Origin: Gnetum montanum | Lineage: Eukaryota > Streptophyta > Gnetopsida > Gnetales > Gnetaceae | NCBI GenBank assembly: GCA_015680685.1 | Contig: MNCI01009293.1 | Coordinates: forward strand, 310,909-374,908 | DNA: 64,000 nucleotides | Direction: 5' to 3' | Part shown: positions 45,593-55,061 of the stretch, in pieces | Layout: every line of letters begins with the position of its first letter | How positions within the stretch are numbered: the stretch's first letter is position 1 | The notes under the pieces: generated by a model | What the model was told of the DNA's origin: nothing | The model's input: only the letters and a program-made list of their open reading frames with translations | The model's database searches: none | Position numbers and translations under genes: made by a program

Positions 45593-47500
45593 CTGAAATT
45601 TAGCACATGATAGTGTGTATTATGAATTTAAGTAGCAAAAATAGCATAATAGTGTGTGGATGGTGCAAATGATTTATCTTGTGCAAATGTGATATACATT
45701 GCAAGTTTTCTTATTTCATTTCTTATCTATCTAACCTCCCATATGCTTGGCATAATTTTGCTATTGCACCTTTTGAAATTTTACATAATTGCACTATTCT
45801 TTGAAACTCTAGCTTAATGAACTTGAGAAAGTATTTGCTTGAATGTCATGTCTAAGTCGTAATTGATTAAAAAAGAATAAGTGAGAAAGATATGTTCTTA
45901 CTTTTTTTAAAGATCTCACATAAATCAAATAGCCTCAACAATACTTGTACAAACTCAACATTGCTCACTAGAATTTAATTAAGAATTGAAATATCTAAAT
46001 CAAGAGTTTTATGGCTAGGCTAACACCTCATCATTATCCACTCTAAAGATGTTAAAAAATTTTCTATTTAATCTTTCTTGTAAATTCCTTGGGTTTAAAA
46101 TGTCAATTAAAATTTTAAAAATTTCATTTTCGAAATCACATTTTTTGAAACTATCCTTTCTCTTTAGAGATTATAAAGAGCAAAGAATAAAATTAACACT
46201 GATAAGCATCTTTAGGTTAGAATGAATAAAGTGTTGTTAGCCAAAGGGGTTAGCGGTCATGTTAAAATCAACAATCTTTTTAGTTGATTTATGCTCTTGT
46301 AGACTGAATTTTCAAAATTTGAAGGTGAACATTATTTATTCAATCGTTGATTTTATTTCTATGCATCAAAAGAATCNATCCAAAATATTGTTAATGCTTA
46401 AAAATTGCACAGAAGATTGCAATATCACCATTAAATTGAAGCAATAAAATTTGCAAAGGTACACAGGGCATTGAATCCATTTCCTTACTCAAGAGCCATA
46501 ATCTGGCCAAACATATAATTTCTGCAACAACCAAAATGACAGCAATAAAATGAAACCCTTTTGTTACTCAATCCAATTTTTCCAAAAATGAAATTAACCC
46601 TCAAGCCTCAACCAAATTCATAACAAATCAGTCTACTAATACTTTTGTTCAACCACTACCTCCTGTGAGTACCACCCTAGTGGCTACCGGTGAGTAGTGC
46701 TGTAGGGCCACGTTGAAGATGACTGCATTATAAAAAGACAACTTAACTAAACTAGGCACAGCGCAATAACTAACCTCACCTACAATGATCAAAAACCTTT
46801 CAGACGCTGAAAAATCGACACTCTTCATGATGAAGGGGAAAGTAAAAACATAGCCCCATGAGCTTGCATATGGTCATTGGCCATGTGCTAGTGGGCTTCG
46901 CTGCTTTATAAGCAAACAGATTTTTAAAAAAGTTGAACAAGCATCTGTGACTCATGGCCCATGACGAAGACCCTGTTTTGTTTCTTTTTTCAGAGATGGT
47001 AAAAGAGAAAAAACCGGCAATGAACAATAAACACGCGGGAATGTGTGAGTCATGGCGGAACCTTTGACGGTCCAAAGGCAGGCGAATCCATGCAAATGCA
47101 ATGTTTTCCTGGCACACCCCGTCCAAACTTGATTTCCATATGACCCATACTTGCCCCTTCGGCCTTCGGTTACCATAGTAGCCCTTTCGTGATTTCTGTG
47201 TGTTTGTTTATTCTTTAGTACTCCCTTGTTTTCTGTGGTCCGTCTTGACACTGAAATGAAATTTTTGGTATGATTCAGAACAGGAGAAGATGGGTAAGAT
47301 CTTAATGCAACCTGCAGACATCGCAACAACTAAAAAGGCAAGAACAATACAAGGCAAAGGAAGGTGACCATTTCACTGTATATGTACAAATCCAACAAAA
47401 TTTTATTGAAAATTATGAAATACGTACCCACTGTACGCTTCCGCTTCCGCTTCCGAATCCGACGCGATCAGTTCGCCAAAATTTTTCCGGAATCGCGAAT
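45593..47500. other. Intergenic DNA downstream of the subtilase
   Basis: AT-rich to about 46650, with a single N at 46377. Bases 46680-47330 are less AT-rich and have overlapping minus-strand frames of 108 and 125 codons that resemble nothing I know and lack codon bias. I see no retrotransposon domain or RNA gene here. Confidence 0.5.
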
Positions 47501-47514
47501 CTCCGGCGCATAGT

Positions 47515-47569
47515 TTTATTTTCAAGATTAACTTGAAATCAAAATTTATCTCCGATTGCCGGAGATAAA
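47515..47569 (-). terminator. Subtilase 3' UTR: hairpin and poly(A) signal
   Basis: Thirty-odd bases after the stop codon lies a perfect hairpin, TTTATCTCCG / CGGAGATAAA with a 5-base loop (47545-47569). A shorter palindrome TTCAAG..CTTGAA (47521-47537) and AATAAA on the minus strand (47515-47520) follow. This fits a plant 3' end; no transcript data confirm it. Confidence 0.55.
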
Positions 47570-47601
47570 GAATGATTCGTTCAATCATCATCATCGTTAG
47601 A

Positions 47602-49842
47602 TTAGCTAGTAAAAGAGATAACCATGGGGCTGCGCACCGAGTGAGCACCGTCGGACCAGACAAGGGCTCCGAACACCGTTTCGTTGGACGCCGAAGACGC
47701 CGTCTGGGCCGAGAACGTAACGGAGAACTGCTTGCGCTCTCCCACCTTCGAGAACGATAACTTCGACGGCTGCACCGAAATGCCAACACCGGCGGCCGAA
47801 CGGACGCTCACGCGGTACGTCGACATTGCCGAACCCACGTTCGTGACCTTCCTGCGCTGCGTGACACCGCCACCGCCGGCGCCGAGAACCACCGTGAACG
47901 ACGGATAATTCAACTCCGTCGTCGCCGTCCTGGCGCAGTCGGCGGCTTTGATGCCGAATCTCCGGAGGTGGCTGTCCGTGTAATTGAGCCCGCACAGGTA
48001 CCCCACGTAATCGTCCACGCCGACGTCGTACACGAGCCCGGGGTCGAGAGCCGCCGCCGGCGCCACGTGCCCGGCTCCGACGTCGTAGGCGGTGGCGGGT
48101 TCCCCGGACTCCTCGTTCACGATGGCTCGCCAGTCATTGGCCGTCACGTACGCCGTGGTCATGAGCGCCGAGCGCACCGCCGCGGGGCTCCACTCCGGAC
48201 GGGCGGCCTTCAGCAGAGCCGCGATGCCGGCCACGTGCGGGCACGCCATGGACGTGCCGGATTCGATGTTGAAGGCCGACCGCCGACGGTCGCCGGTCTC
48301 CCCGGTAGGAGACGCGGCGCCGCTCCAGGCGGCCACGATGCTGACGCCGGGAGCCACCATGTCCGGCTTCAGCACGTCGGCGTCCGACAGCGGGCTTGGT
48401 CCCCGCGAACTGAACGTCGCCACCACCGGAGCCGGCTTCACGCCGAGCGCCGTCCCCTCGGACCGGATGGTGCCTGCGGCGGTACCGTTGGCTTCGGCGA
48501 TATAGGCCTTCAAGGCCTCGCCGGTGGCATAGTCCACCACGATGGTGGGCAGCTCGTACACCTGCTGCCCGAAGATTTGCGTTGTGTCATTGCTCAGCAC
48601 TTCCACCACGCCGACGCCGCCGAGGCCGCGGACGACGTAGGTATGACCGGCTACGTTGAAAGAATCTTCGCAGATCACTACTTTTCCTTTCACTTTCTCG
48701 GCATCCAAAAACGTGGCGTAGCATTGGGACGCCAGGTCGGCGTACTCCCCGGCGGCCACGGCTGCGCGGCCGGTGATCAGCGGTGCGTGGCCGGTGATGG
48801 CCGAGGTCTTCCCGCTGAAGACCGCGGAGCCGCGGAAGGAACGGCCATCTGCGGTGGCGAGCACTCCGGGGAAGGCGCGGTCGAGGGCGGTGGCGCCGAC
48901 GGTGGTGAGCCATGGTGCGTAGTTGCCGACGGTGCGCCGCCTGGGGCCGTTGTTGTTGGCGGACGACAAGACGAATATGCCGCGGCGGAGCGCCGCGAAA
49001 GCGCCGATGGCGATGGGGTCGTTGTAGAAATTGAGCGGGCGGCTGTCGCCGATGGAGATGGAGACGATGTCGACGCCGTCACCGACGGCGGCGTCGAAGC
49101 CGGCGAGGACGCGCGACGACGTGCAAAGTTTTGACGAGCAGACCTTGTACACGGCGAGCCACGCGTGCGGGGCCATTCCCTGCGCGGTGCCGTTGCCGTA
49201 GCCGAAAACGCCGGCCCCCGGCACGGCGGCGCCTGCGGCCGTGGACGCCGTGTGGGTGCCGTGGCCGTTGATGTCGACGGCGGTGCGGGACTTCTCCGTG
49301 ACGTTGCTCCGGCCGGTGAAGTAGCGCGCGCCGATGATCTTATTGTTGCAGGTGAAGCCGGCGCCGCCAGCGCAGGCGCCGCGCCACCGCTCCGGCGGGG
49401 GGGCCATGCCTGCGTCGTCGAAGCTCCGGGAGGCAGGCCACGCGCCGGAGTCGAGGACGCCGATTATGACACCGCGGCCGCCGTCCGAGACCGCGGAGAG
49501 AGGGGCGAGCTTCAGGAACGCCGGCGAGCGGGTCGTGTGGAGGTCGTAGAGGGTCTCTTCCAGCAGCGATATGACGCCCGGTTTGGCCTCCATCTGCTCC
49601 GCCTCGGCGGCCGTGAGCTCCGCGGCGAAGCCGTGGAAGGCAAACTTGTATTGGAACGATATTTTGGAGGGATGGGAGACGAACGAGGCGTGCCAGTCAT
49701 CCACCGTGGAGTAGACGCTGGGGCGCTCCATCGGCTCCGTGTTGACAATGTACGTAGAGGTGGCCAATTGCTGCTGAGATTGAGCCGGTTGCAATTGCAG
49801 TATCAAAATCAAATGCATCAACTGGAGAAGAAGAAGAGTCAT
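47602..49842 (-). CDS. Subtilisin-like serine protease (plant SBT family), intact, intronless
   Basis: A secreted serine endopeptidase of family S8, 746 residues, the usual length for plant subtilases. Residues 1-23 are a Leu-rich signal peptide. An inhibitor I9 propeptide runs from about 28 to 112 (TYIVNTEP to HTTRSPAFLKL), the catalytic domain from about 120 to 600, interrupted by a PA domain (about 345-465), and a fibronectin-like C-terminal domain from about 640 to 746. The triad is Asp131 (VLDSG), His194 (NGHGTHTAS) and Ser531 (SGTSMACPH), with oxyanion Asn297 in SSANNNGP, where plants usually have GN. The start at 49842 is chosen because a TATA box lies 83 bp upstream and a signal peptide follows; an ATG at 50112 would precede the TATA box. 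The gene is much richer in G+C than its surroundings. Likely targets are cell-wall or extracellular proteins. No introns, stops or frameshifts were seen; the TTRSP-type propeptide end suggests group SBT1. Confidence 0.96.
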   Translation of the reverse strand: MTLLLLQLMHLILILQLQPAQSQQQLATSTYIVNTEPMERPSVYSTVDDWHASFVSHPSKISFQYKFAFHGFAAELTAAEAEQMEAKPGVISLLEETLYDLHTTRSPAFLKLAPLSAVSDGGRGVIIGVLDSGAWPASRSFDDAGMAPPPERWRGACAGGAGFTCNNKIIGARYFTGRSNVTEKSRTAVDINGHGTHTASTAAGAAVPGAGVFGYGNGTAQGMAPHAWLAVYKVCSSKLCTSSRVLAGFDAAVGDGVDIVSISIGDSRPLNFYNDPIAIGAFAALRRGIFVLSSANNNGPRRRTVGNYAPWLTTVGATALDRAFPGVLATADGRSFRGSAVFSGKTSAITGHAPLITGRAAVAAGEYADLASQCYATFLDAEKVKGKVVICEDSFNVAGHTYVVRGLGGVGVVEVLSNDTTQIFGQQVYELPTIVVDYATGEALKAYIAEANGTAAGTIRSEGTALGVKPAPVVATFSSRGPSPLSDADVLKPDMVAPGVSIVAAWSGAASPTGETGDRRRSAFNIESGTSMACPHVAGIAALLKAARPEWSPAAVRSALMTTAYVTANDWRAIVNEESGEPATAYDVGAGHVAPAAALDPGLVYDVGVDDYVGYLCGLNYTDSHLRRFGIKAADCARTATTELNYPSFTVVLGAGGGGVTQRRKVTNVGSAMSTYRVSVRSAAGVGISVQPSKLSFSKVGERKQFSVTFSAQTASSASNETVFGALVWSDGAHSVRSPMVISFTS

Positions 49843-49924
49843 GGCTGATTTTGAGAATAATAAGAATTCCGATTGGAGCTGCCGGGCTTGATGGTATGCT
49901 CCATCGCTTACTCCTGGTGGTGTC

Positions 49925-49930
49925 TTTATA
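49925..49930 (-). promoter_or_regulatory. TATA box of the subtilase gene
   Basis: On the minus strand CTTATAAAGACACC lies 83 bp upstream of the ATG, predicting a 5' UTR of roughly 50 bases. It supports the downstream start codon. The inverted-repeat right arm begins about 200 bp further upstream. Confidence 0.6.
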
Positions 49931-50126
49931 AGCTGAAAACTCAAGTGTTTTGATGTCTGCACTGTGCAGGCGGCCTTGTAAAATCGGAAAAAGTGAAAAG
50001 AAACAGCATGGTAAATAAAGCTTGGTCCACAAACTGGTCCAAAACCAGGCTCGAAAGCGCGTGAACGATGACAGTGCATTGTGCACGGCGGGTACAGCTT
50101 GTGAGGCTCCACTCCGGGGTTAGAAT

Positions 50127-50830
50127 TCTATATTTTTAAATTTTAGAGGAAATTTTGATTAATTTAGCTGTATATAAGCTATTTTCATACATCTTTATCA
50201 TCTCAATTTTAGCCTTATCTCATTAAAAGGAACAAAATGGGGCTTGTTACATCTCTTAGTGAAGACCTGGATCATTGTCAAGCCCTTTTTTAACAATAAT
50301 TCGGCCCTATCTCAATAAGAGCTACAAAATAGGGTTGCTTACATCTCTTTTTTCTTGTTCACTTCTCGGAAGAGCTAGATTATTATCAAGCCCATTTTCA
50401 ACAATAATTCAGCCCTATCTCAAGAGGAGGTACAAAATGAGGCTAGTTACATCTATGTTTTCTTGTTTACTTCTTTGAAGGGCTAGATCATTGTTAAGCC
50501 CTTTTTCAACAATAATTTGGCCCTATCTCAATAAGAGGTACAAAATAGAGTTGGTTACATCTCTTTTTTCTTGTTCACTTATGTGAAGAGCTAGATCATT
50601 GATAAGCCCTTTTTTAACAATAATTTGGCCATGTTACTATTGTTCATCACATCACATCAAATATTGCCTTATGATGCTAATCCTCATTTCATATCTAGAC
50701 TTGGGATAGCCATTGGCAAGAGTTGAGCCATTTTTGTACCATTTTGGGAGAAAAGAAATGGTATTAGCCATTTTTCCAATTAGCACCTTTGGGTGCTCCT
50801 TTTTAAAAATGAGATTAGATGTATGTTCAT
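50127..50830 (+). repeat. Right arm of the inverted repeat upstream of the subtilase
   Basis: It begins 285 bp upstream of the subtilase ATG and mirrors 45145-45592. It differs from the left arm by carrying four tandem copies of a 108-bp unit (50212-50627). The minus-strand frame at 50652-50894 (80 codons) falls in it and is not a recognised gene. Confidence 0.8.
50212..50627 (+). repeat. Four tandem 108-bp units
   Basis: Units start at 50212 (92 bp), 50304, 50412 and 50520 (108 bp each). Each reads GCCYTATCTCAATAAGAGG, then TACAAAATAGGG, ACATCTC, a T-rich stretch, AGAGCTAGATCATTG, AAGCCC and AACAATAATT. The left arm at 45 kb has a single unit, so the expansion happened in the right arm. Confidence 0.88.
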
Positions 50831-51600
50831 TTGGTGAATCAGCATTAAACCTTTCAGTGATAGTCCTTTGTATGCCAAGGCCAAACATGTTCATTTAATG
50901 AATGAATATTAAACCTCTAGGTGATGGCCCTTTTCTAGAGTAAGGTTAGACTCATTTAATGAGCATTACCCTTTGGGGAATGAATCTCCTTCAAAGTCCA
51001 AAATTTCATGTGGGTGATGAATGAGCATTAACCTTTGGGAAATGAATTTCTTTCAAAGTCCAAAATTTTATGTGGGTGATGACCATGGACAACATGCACT
51101 TACAACATTCTTTTTCAAATTGTTAGAGCAACAATGACCTAAAGCTAAAACCTAAACATATGCATGAGAGGAAAGCAAACATAGAGCCACTTCCCAAGCA
51201 TAAAATAAACATTTTAACACACCTCGGCTAATACCCTACATGAAGAGGACAGAAACCACAATTAAACGTGTTTTAGCCATAAATGTGAGGGGCTTTAGCC
51301 AAGGAACGACCGTGGAGTTACCCAAGGTTAAACCCAACAGGTAGACACATTAGGAGACAAAAAGGTAACATCTCATGGGACAACTTTGACTAGCTAATGC
51401 ATGCTTACGAAAATGTAACCTCAAATGCTTGAGAGGCTATACTCAGAGGAAGAATGCACACATACATTAAGATCATGTGCATGTGCAAATCCACAACAAT
51501 ATATCTTGATGGCCCTTTTTGTAGAGTGAGGTTAGACTCATTCGATGAGCATTAACTTTTGGGGTATGAATTTCTTTCAAACTCTAAAATGTTATTTATA
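50780..51600 (+). repeat. Degenerate repeats of a GAATGAGCATTAA..GGTGATGGCCC unit
   Basis: Units of about 60-80 bp recur at 50780-51100 and 51505-51600, with motifs ATGAGCATTAA, CCTTTGGG, GATGGCCCTTTT, AGAGTGAGGTTAGACTCATT and TTCTTTCAAAGTCCAAAAT. The same family returns at 54645-54900, next to the pseudogene. Between 51120 and 51500 I see nothing recognisable. Confidence 0.65.
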
Positions 51601-53400
51601 CTTTAAAAAGAGGAAGAAAGAGATTATTATTTAGAGTCATTAGTAAGATGTTTGTTTTTCAAGTCATAAGACCAAGTTTAAACCTAAGAAGCTAGGATAA
51701 GGACCCTCCTACCTTGCAAGATAAATATTGAGTACTTTCCTGTGTAGGATAAACATTGAGCCTTTAAATAATGCATTGAGCCTCCAAGAGATGACTATCT
51801 AAACGACAAAAGAATCAAAGAAGCACATGCCCAAAGGAACAAGGACCCATAGTGCTTTGTTTGTTTTGATGGGTTTAGATAACGCACAATTGTACTTGTC
51901 AATGGCCAGTGGCCCAAATACAAAATAGCTTCTCGTGTATCAATTATAAATGTCATGCAAGGAAGTCAGGTCATGTCATGGTTACGTCGTTGTCGGATTT
52001 GCGTATTTCAGCGGCCAAATCATGGGCCATGGAGGAGTGCCGTGAAGGACCCGAGCAGGTTTTCATAATTTGAGGGGGTGTTCATGAAATTCGTTTCCTT
52101 CTTTTCACAAGCTTAGCATTATTGGCAAGTTGCAGAACCATTTATATTTTGTACAGTGCGCGTGCAGAATATAGAGCAATGGTTAAAGTTGTGGACTCCG
52201 AACGATTCCCATCTTTATGATAAACTATGTCTTTTCGTATTTTTAAGAAAACTTATAATGAAGACAAACTTGGTAAAAAAGGATAAAAAGTTAAAATAAC
52301 CAAAATAGGATTCTACATCATTACCTTAGAGACCTCGGCCAAACGCACTTTTACATTAGTTTTTCAACCAAATTTATGGATGATTGTTTCTGTGTCAGCG
52401 TACCATAAGACACTTTTACATAGTCTTTAACCAAATTTATGCAGGCTTGTTTTTGTGTGTGACATAGAGTAGGATAAAGTTTACAAGATTTGTAACCTGA
52501 AACTATGGGATTAATAGACTTCCAGGTGATAGAAATAATAGGAGTTGGAAACTTCTATAAACTTACTTGAATATTATACCATCAGCAATAGAAAACATAA
52601 GTCTGATTTAAATCTCAGTTCAAAATGAAAGAGAAATCCTTACTATGATCTAATACTATATTAAAATTTTAAATTTAATAAGAATAATAATAAATGAAAG
52701 TACAGGACAGAAGCGACAAAAGACATTTCCAAACGCATCCTTTATAATTTTACAAAATAACAAATAAACTCAATGTTTTTGATAATTTGTCTAAAAGAAC
52801 AATATCATGGATTTCAATCTGGATATCGCAATCCATAGTTAACATGGGAGATGTTAAATTTAAAGGTATATGCTTACATCAAACTATCCCCACAGGCGGC
52901 AGTACAGGCCTATGAAATCATTTTGGTTTCAGCATTTCTATCCTGTAAGCGTGGACATCACTTATTTTGGTGTGATTTTTGGGCAGCGGAAAATTTTCTT
53001 TCGCCGTTGCAAGTCGGAATACCCTCGTTCCAATATCTTTTCCGAATCAGTAGACTTTGACACGAGCATACAAGTTAAAGAACATGAGAAAAGACCGGTC
53101 AGGGTTCACATCAATTAGTTGCTGTGGTTTTTTGTCGACTTAACTTTTTTGAACTTGTCTCTGTAGTTCTTTGAAAATTCGGAATTGAAAATTGAACTTA
53201 AAAAAAAGAGATACCTTGGCTACAATTATTTGTGGAGGGAAAGGAGCCTTATTATAGGGGTGAGTGTACCTTTTACACCATTAGTGTTTTTTGTCAAGTT
53301 AGAATAGTTTCGTATGATATCATACAAAATATAGATTTAATTTTTTCTGGCTCAAACTTTAGCCTTTAGCCTTCATCTTTTATGCAAATTAATGGTAAAT
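51601..53400. other. Intergenic DNA, no recognised gene
   Basis: AT-rich sequence without retrotransposon domains. The only less AT-rich part is 52850-53120, where two overlapping plus-strand frames of 69 and 82 codons occur; neither resembles a known protein. It may be a remnant exon or chance. Confidence 0.45.
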
Positions 53401-53401
53401 A

Positions 53402-53850
53402 TTATTTTATTTTTTTGGGAGTGCTTTTGCACAAAGGTTTAAGTGAAATGATCTACAATTGTGAAAGCAATAATTGAATTAATTTTCAAGTTTCAATTTA
53501 GTTTTACCATTTTAGGCAAGTTTGCTTTGTCTTTGTTTGTTAATGGCGTTTTTAAGTGTTATTTATGCAAGAGATTTATTTCTCAAAAACACCATGAACA
53601 AACAAAGATAGAGCAAACTTGACCAAGAGGGTAAAACTAAATTGGGTAAGTGGTAGAGAAACAAAGGAGGAATGAGTGATTCCGTTTTTAGTTATCTTGT
53701 TATCTCGTCTAGTTGTCGGGCTTGGTTAACATCATCTTTTTTAAAATCATAAAGATATATATATATATAAGCTAGTATTTTATTTTTTTGGGAGTGCTTT
53801 TGCACAAAGATTTAAGTGAAATGATAATTGAATCAATTTTCAACCAACCA
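53402..53850. repeat. Pair of direct repeats flanking a foldback element
   Basis: TTTTTTTGGGAGTGCTTTTG and about 50 further bases occur at 53402-53485 and again at 53778-53850. A 151-bp inverted-repeat element lies between them. Confidence 0.7.
53494..53644. mobile_element. 151-bp foldback element (MITE-like, possible hairpin RNA)
   Basis: Arms 53494-53556 and 53582-53644 are 63 bp each and about 86% identical when one is reversed (9 mismatches counted), around a 25-base loop. Arm tips read CAATTTAGTTTTACC. It has no coding capacity. A small non-autonomous foldback transposon or a young hairpin-RNA locus are both possible. Confidence 0.7.
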
Positions 53851-53854
53851 TACT

Positions 53855-54020
53855 TGCTACCTTGACTTTTGTTAATCACTTTTAATTCAGCTACCTTGAA
53901 CTTTTCTTAATGACTTTTGTTAATTTTATTTAACCAACCTTACTTACTACCTTGACTTCGGTTATTTTTGCCTTAGTAACTATATCTGCTACCTTCACTT
54001 TTGTTACTTTTGCTTTAGGA
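53855..54020 (+). repeat. Degenerate CTACCTTGACTTTTGTTA tandem repeats
   Basis: About four diverged units of 33-50 bp repeat CTACCTTGACTTTTGTTA-like phrases. Low-complexity DNA without coding signs. Confidence 0.55.
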
Positions 54021-54449
54021 TTCATGTAAGATAGAGAAATCATTTAATCATTTTGGTATATGTTAATCATTTCTCCATCTATTTTGTACTTTTCATGACA
54101 ACTTTTTTCTCCAATATGTCATAAATAAAAAAACATTTTCTGAAAAGTAGCCTCTTTACTTTGTCTTCATTATGTAGACCTTTATGTAATCATCTTTGCG
54201 CAAATATTGCTCTCTCTTCTATCCGAATAGAAACCAAGTTACAAATTTCCCAAGATGACTTTTGATGTGATCCTTGAGAGCAGCAATGCTAATTTCTACT
54301 GGCTAATTTGAATAGGTCTCTCTAACACTCCATTAGAAAAAAGAAAGAATAGAAAAGACAGCTTCTACAAGAGGTTCATTATCATGATCATGACGTCTGA
54401 TCATGGGGAAGACATGCGAAAAAATAAGAGAGAACTATCTTTGTCGTGC

Positions 54450-54638
54450 TGCATTCATATCCTCACGTAGTCGCAGACGCTTGACTCCTCGTTCACGATG
54501 GCTTGCCCGTTGTTGGCGGTCACGTACGCCGTGGCCATGAAGATTCATGGCTGATTTTGAGAATAATAAGCTAATTCCAATTGGAGTTGCAGTTTTAGTT
54601 GTAGTCATGATTCTGCGCTGCATTGCTTACTCTTTGGT
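54450..54638 (-). pseudogene. Internally deleted subtilase pseudogene
   Basis: Three pieces of the subtilase gene lie side by side in the same strand and order: one like 47998-48022 (CACGTAATCGTCCACGC-type), one like 48104-48165 (CTCCTCGTTCACGATGGC), and the 5' end like 49836-49916 (CATGGCTGATTTTGAGAATAATAAG). About 80 bp and about 1.67 kb between them are missing. The catalytic centre is gone; only start-codon surroundings and a C-terminal-domain scrap remain. The homology stops at an N (54639) just before the position of the TATA box. It is the relic of a second gene copy 4.7 kb upstream of the intact one. Confidence 0.9.
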
Positions 54639-54644
54639 NCACTT

Positions 54645-54900
54645 GTTTAACAAATAAGCATTGAACCTTTGGGTGATCACACTTTTCCATGATGAGGACA
54701 GACCTACATTAATTTGATGAATGAGCGTTAAACTTCCTAGTGATTGCCCTTTTCAAGAGTGAGATTAGACTTACACTTGTTTAGTGAATGAGCATTAATC
54801 CTCTACATGACCCTTTTTCAGAGTGAGGTTAGACCTGTTTATATGGTAGATGACCATTAAACATTCAACGATGACTTTTTTTCTTCAAATTTTAGAATTT
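54645..54900 (+). repeat. Gene-flank repeats upstream of the subtilase pseudogene
   Basis: Units with AACCTTTGGGTGAT, ATGAATGAGCGTTAAAC, GTGAGATTAGACTTAC and CCTTTTTCAGAGTGAGGTTAGAC match those at 50780-51100. Their place relative to the pseudogene mirrors that of 50.8 kb relative to the intact gene, which points to duplication of gene and flank together. Confidence 0.7.
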
Positions 54901-54945
54901 TAAATATGCATCCATGTCCATAGGTGATGAAGCATCCAGTCCACT

Positions 54946-55045
54946 GCGTTGACTAGGCCACATTGACGAAGCCTCATTAACGAGACCACGTCGATGTGAC
55001 CCTGTCGACACATCTTTTTAGGTGTTGACATGGCCTTGTCAACGC
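54946..55045 (+). promoter_or_regulatory. Phased 10-bp site array, 5' LTR of element C (7 sites)
   Basis: GCGTTGACTA, ACATTGACGA, TCATTAACGA, ACGTCGATGT, CTGTCGACAC, GTGTTGACAT and TTGTCAACGC, with spacers GGCC, AGCC, GACC, GACC, a 10-bp ATCTTTTTAG, and GGCC. Seven sites plus spacers fill exactly 100 bp. The 4-bp spacers all end in CC. The TATA box begins 17 bp downstream. Confidence 0.88.
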
Positions 55046-55061
55046 AAAGTCCATTTTCTAC

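Noticed and set aside
46800-47329. Genes downstream of the subtilase (108- and 125-codon frames, minus strand)
   Set aside because: Overlapping frames on the same strand, no recognisable domain, no start context or homologue in the window; kept only as intergenic DNA.
47968-49134. Plus-strand open frame of 388 codons antisense to the subtilase
   Set aside because: It is the reverse of a GC-rich coding sequence, where stops are rare in all frames; its composition (Gly/Arg/His-rich) matches no family. The 227-codon frame at 49165-49848 is rejected for the same reason.
49843-50112. N-terminal extension of the subtilase to an ATG at 50112
   Set aside because: It would start upstream of the TATA box (49925-49930), precede a good signal peptide, and run through AT-rich non-coding sequence.
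52851-53118. Short gene at 52.9 kb
   Set aside because: Two overlapping plus-strand frames; the peptide resembles nothing I recognise and no promoter or splice context stands out.
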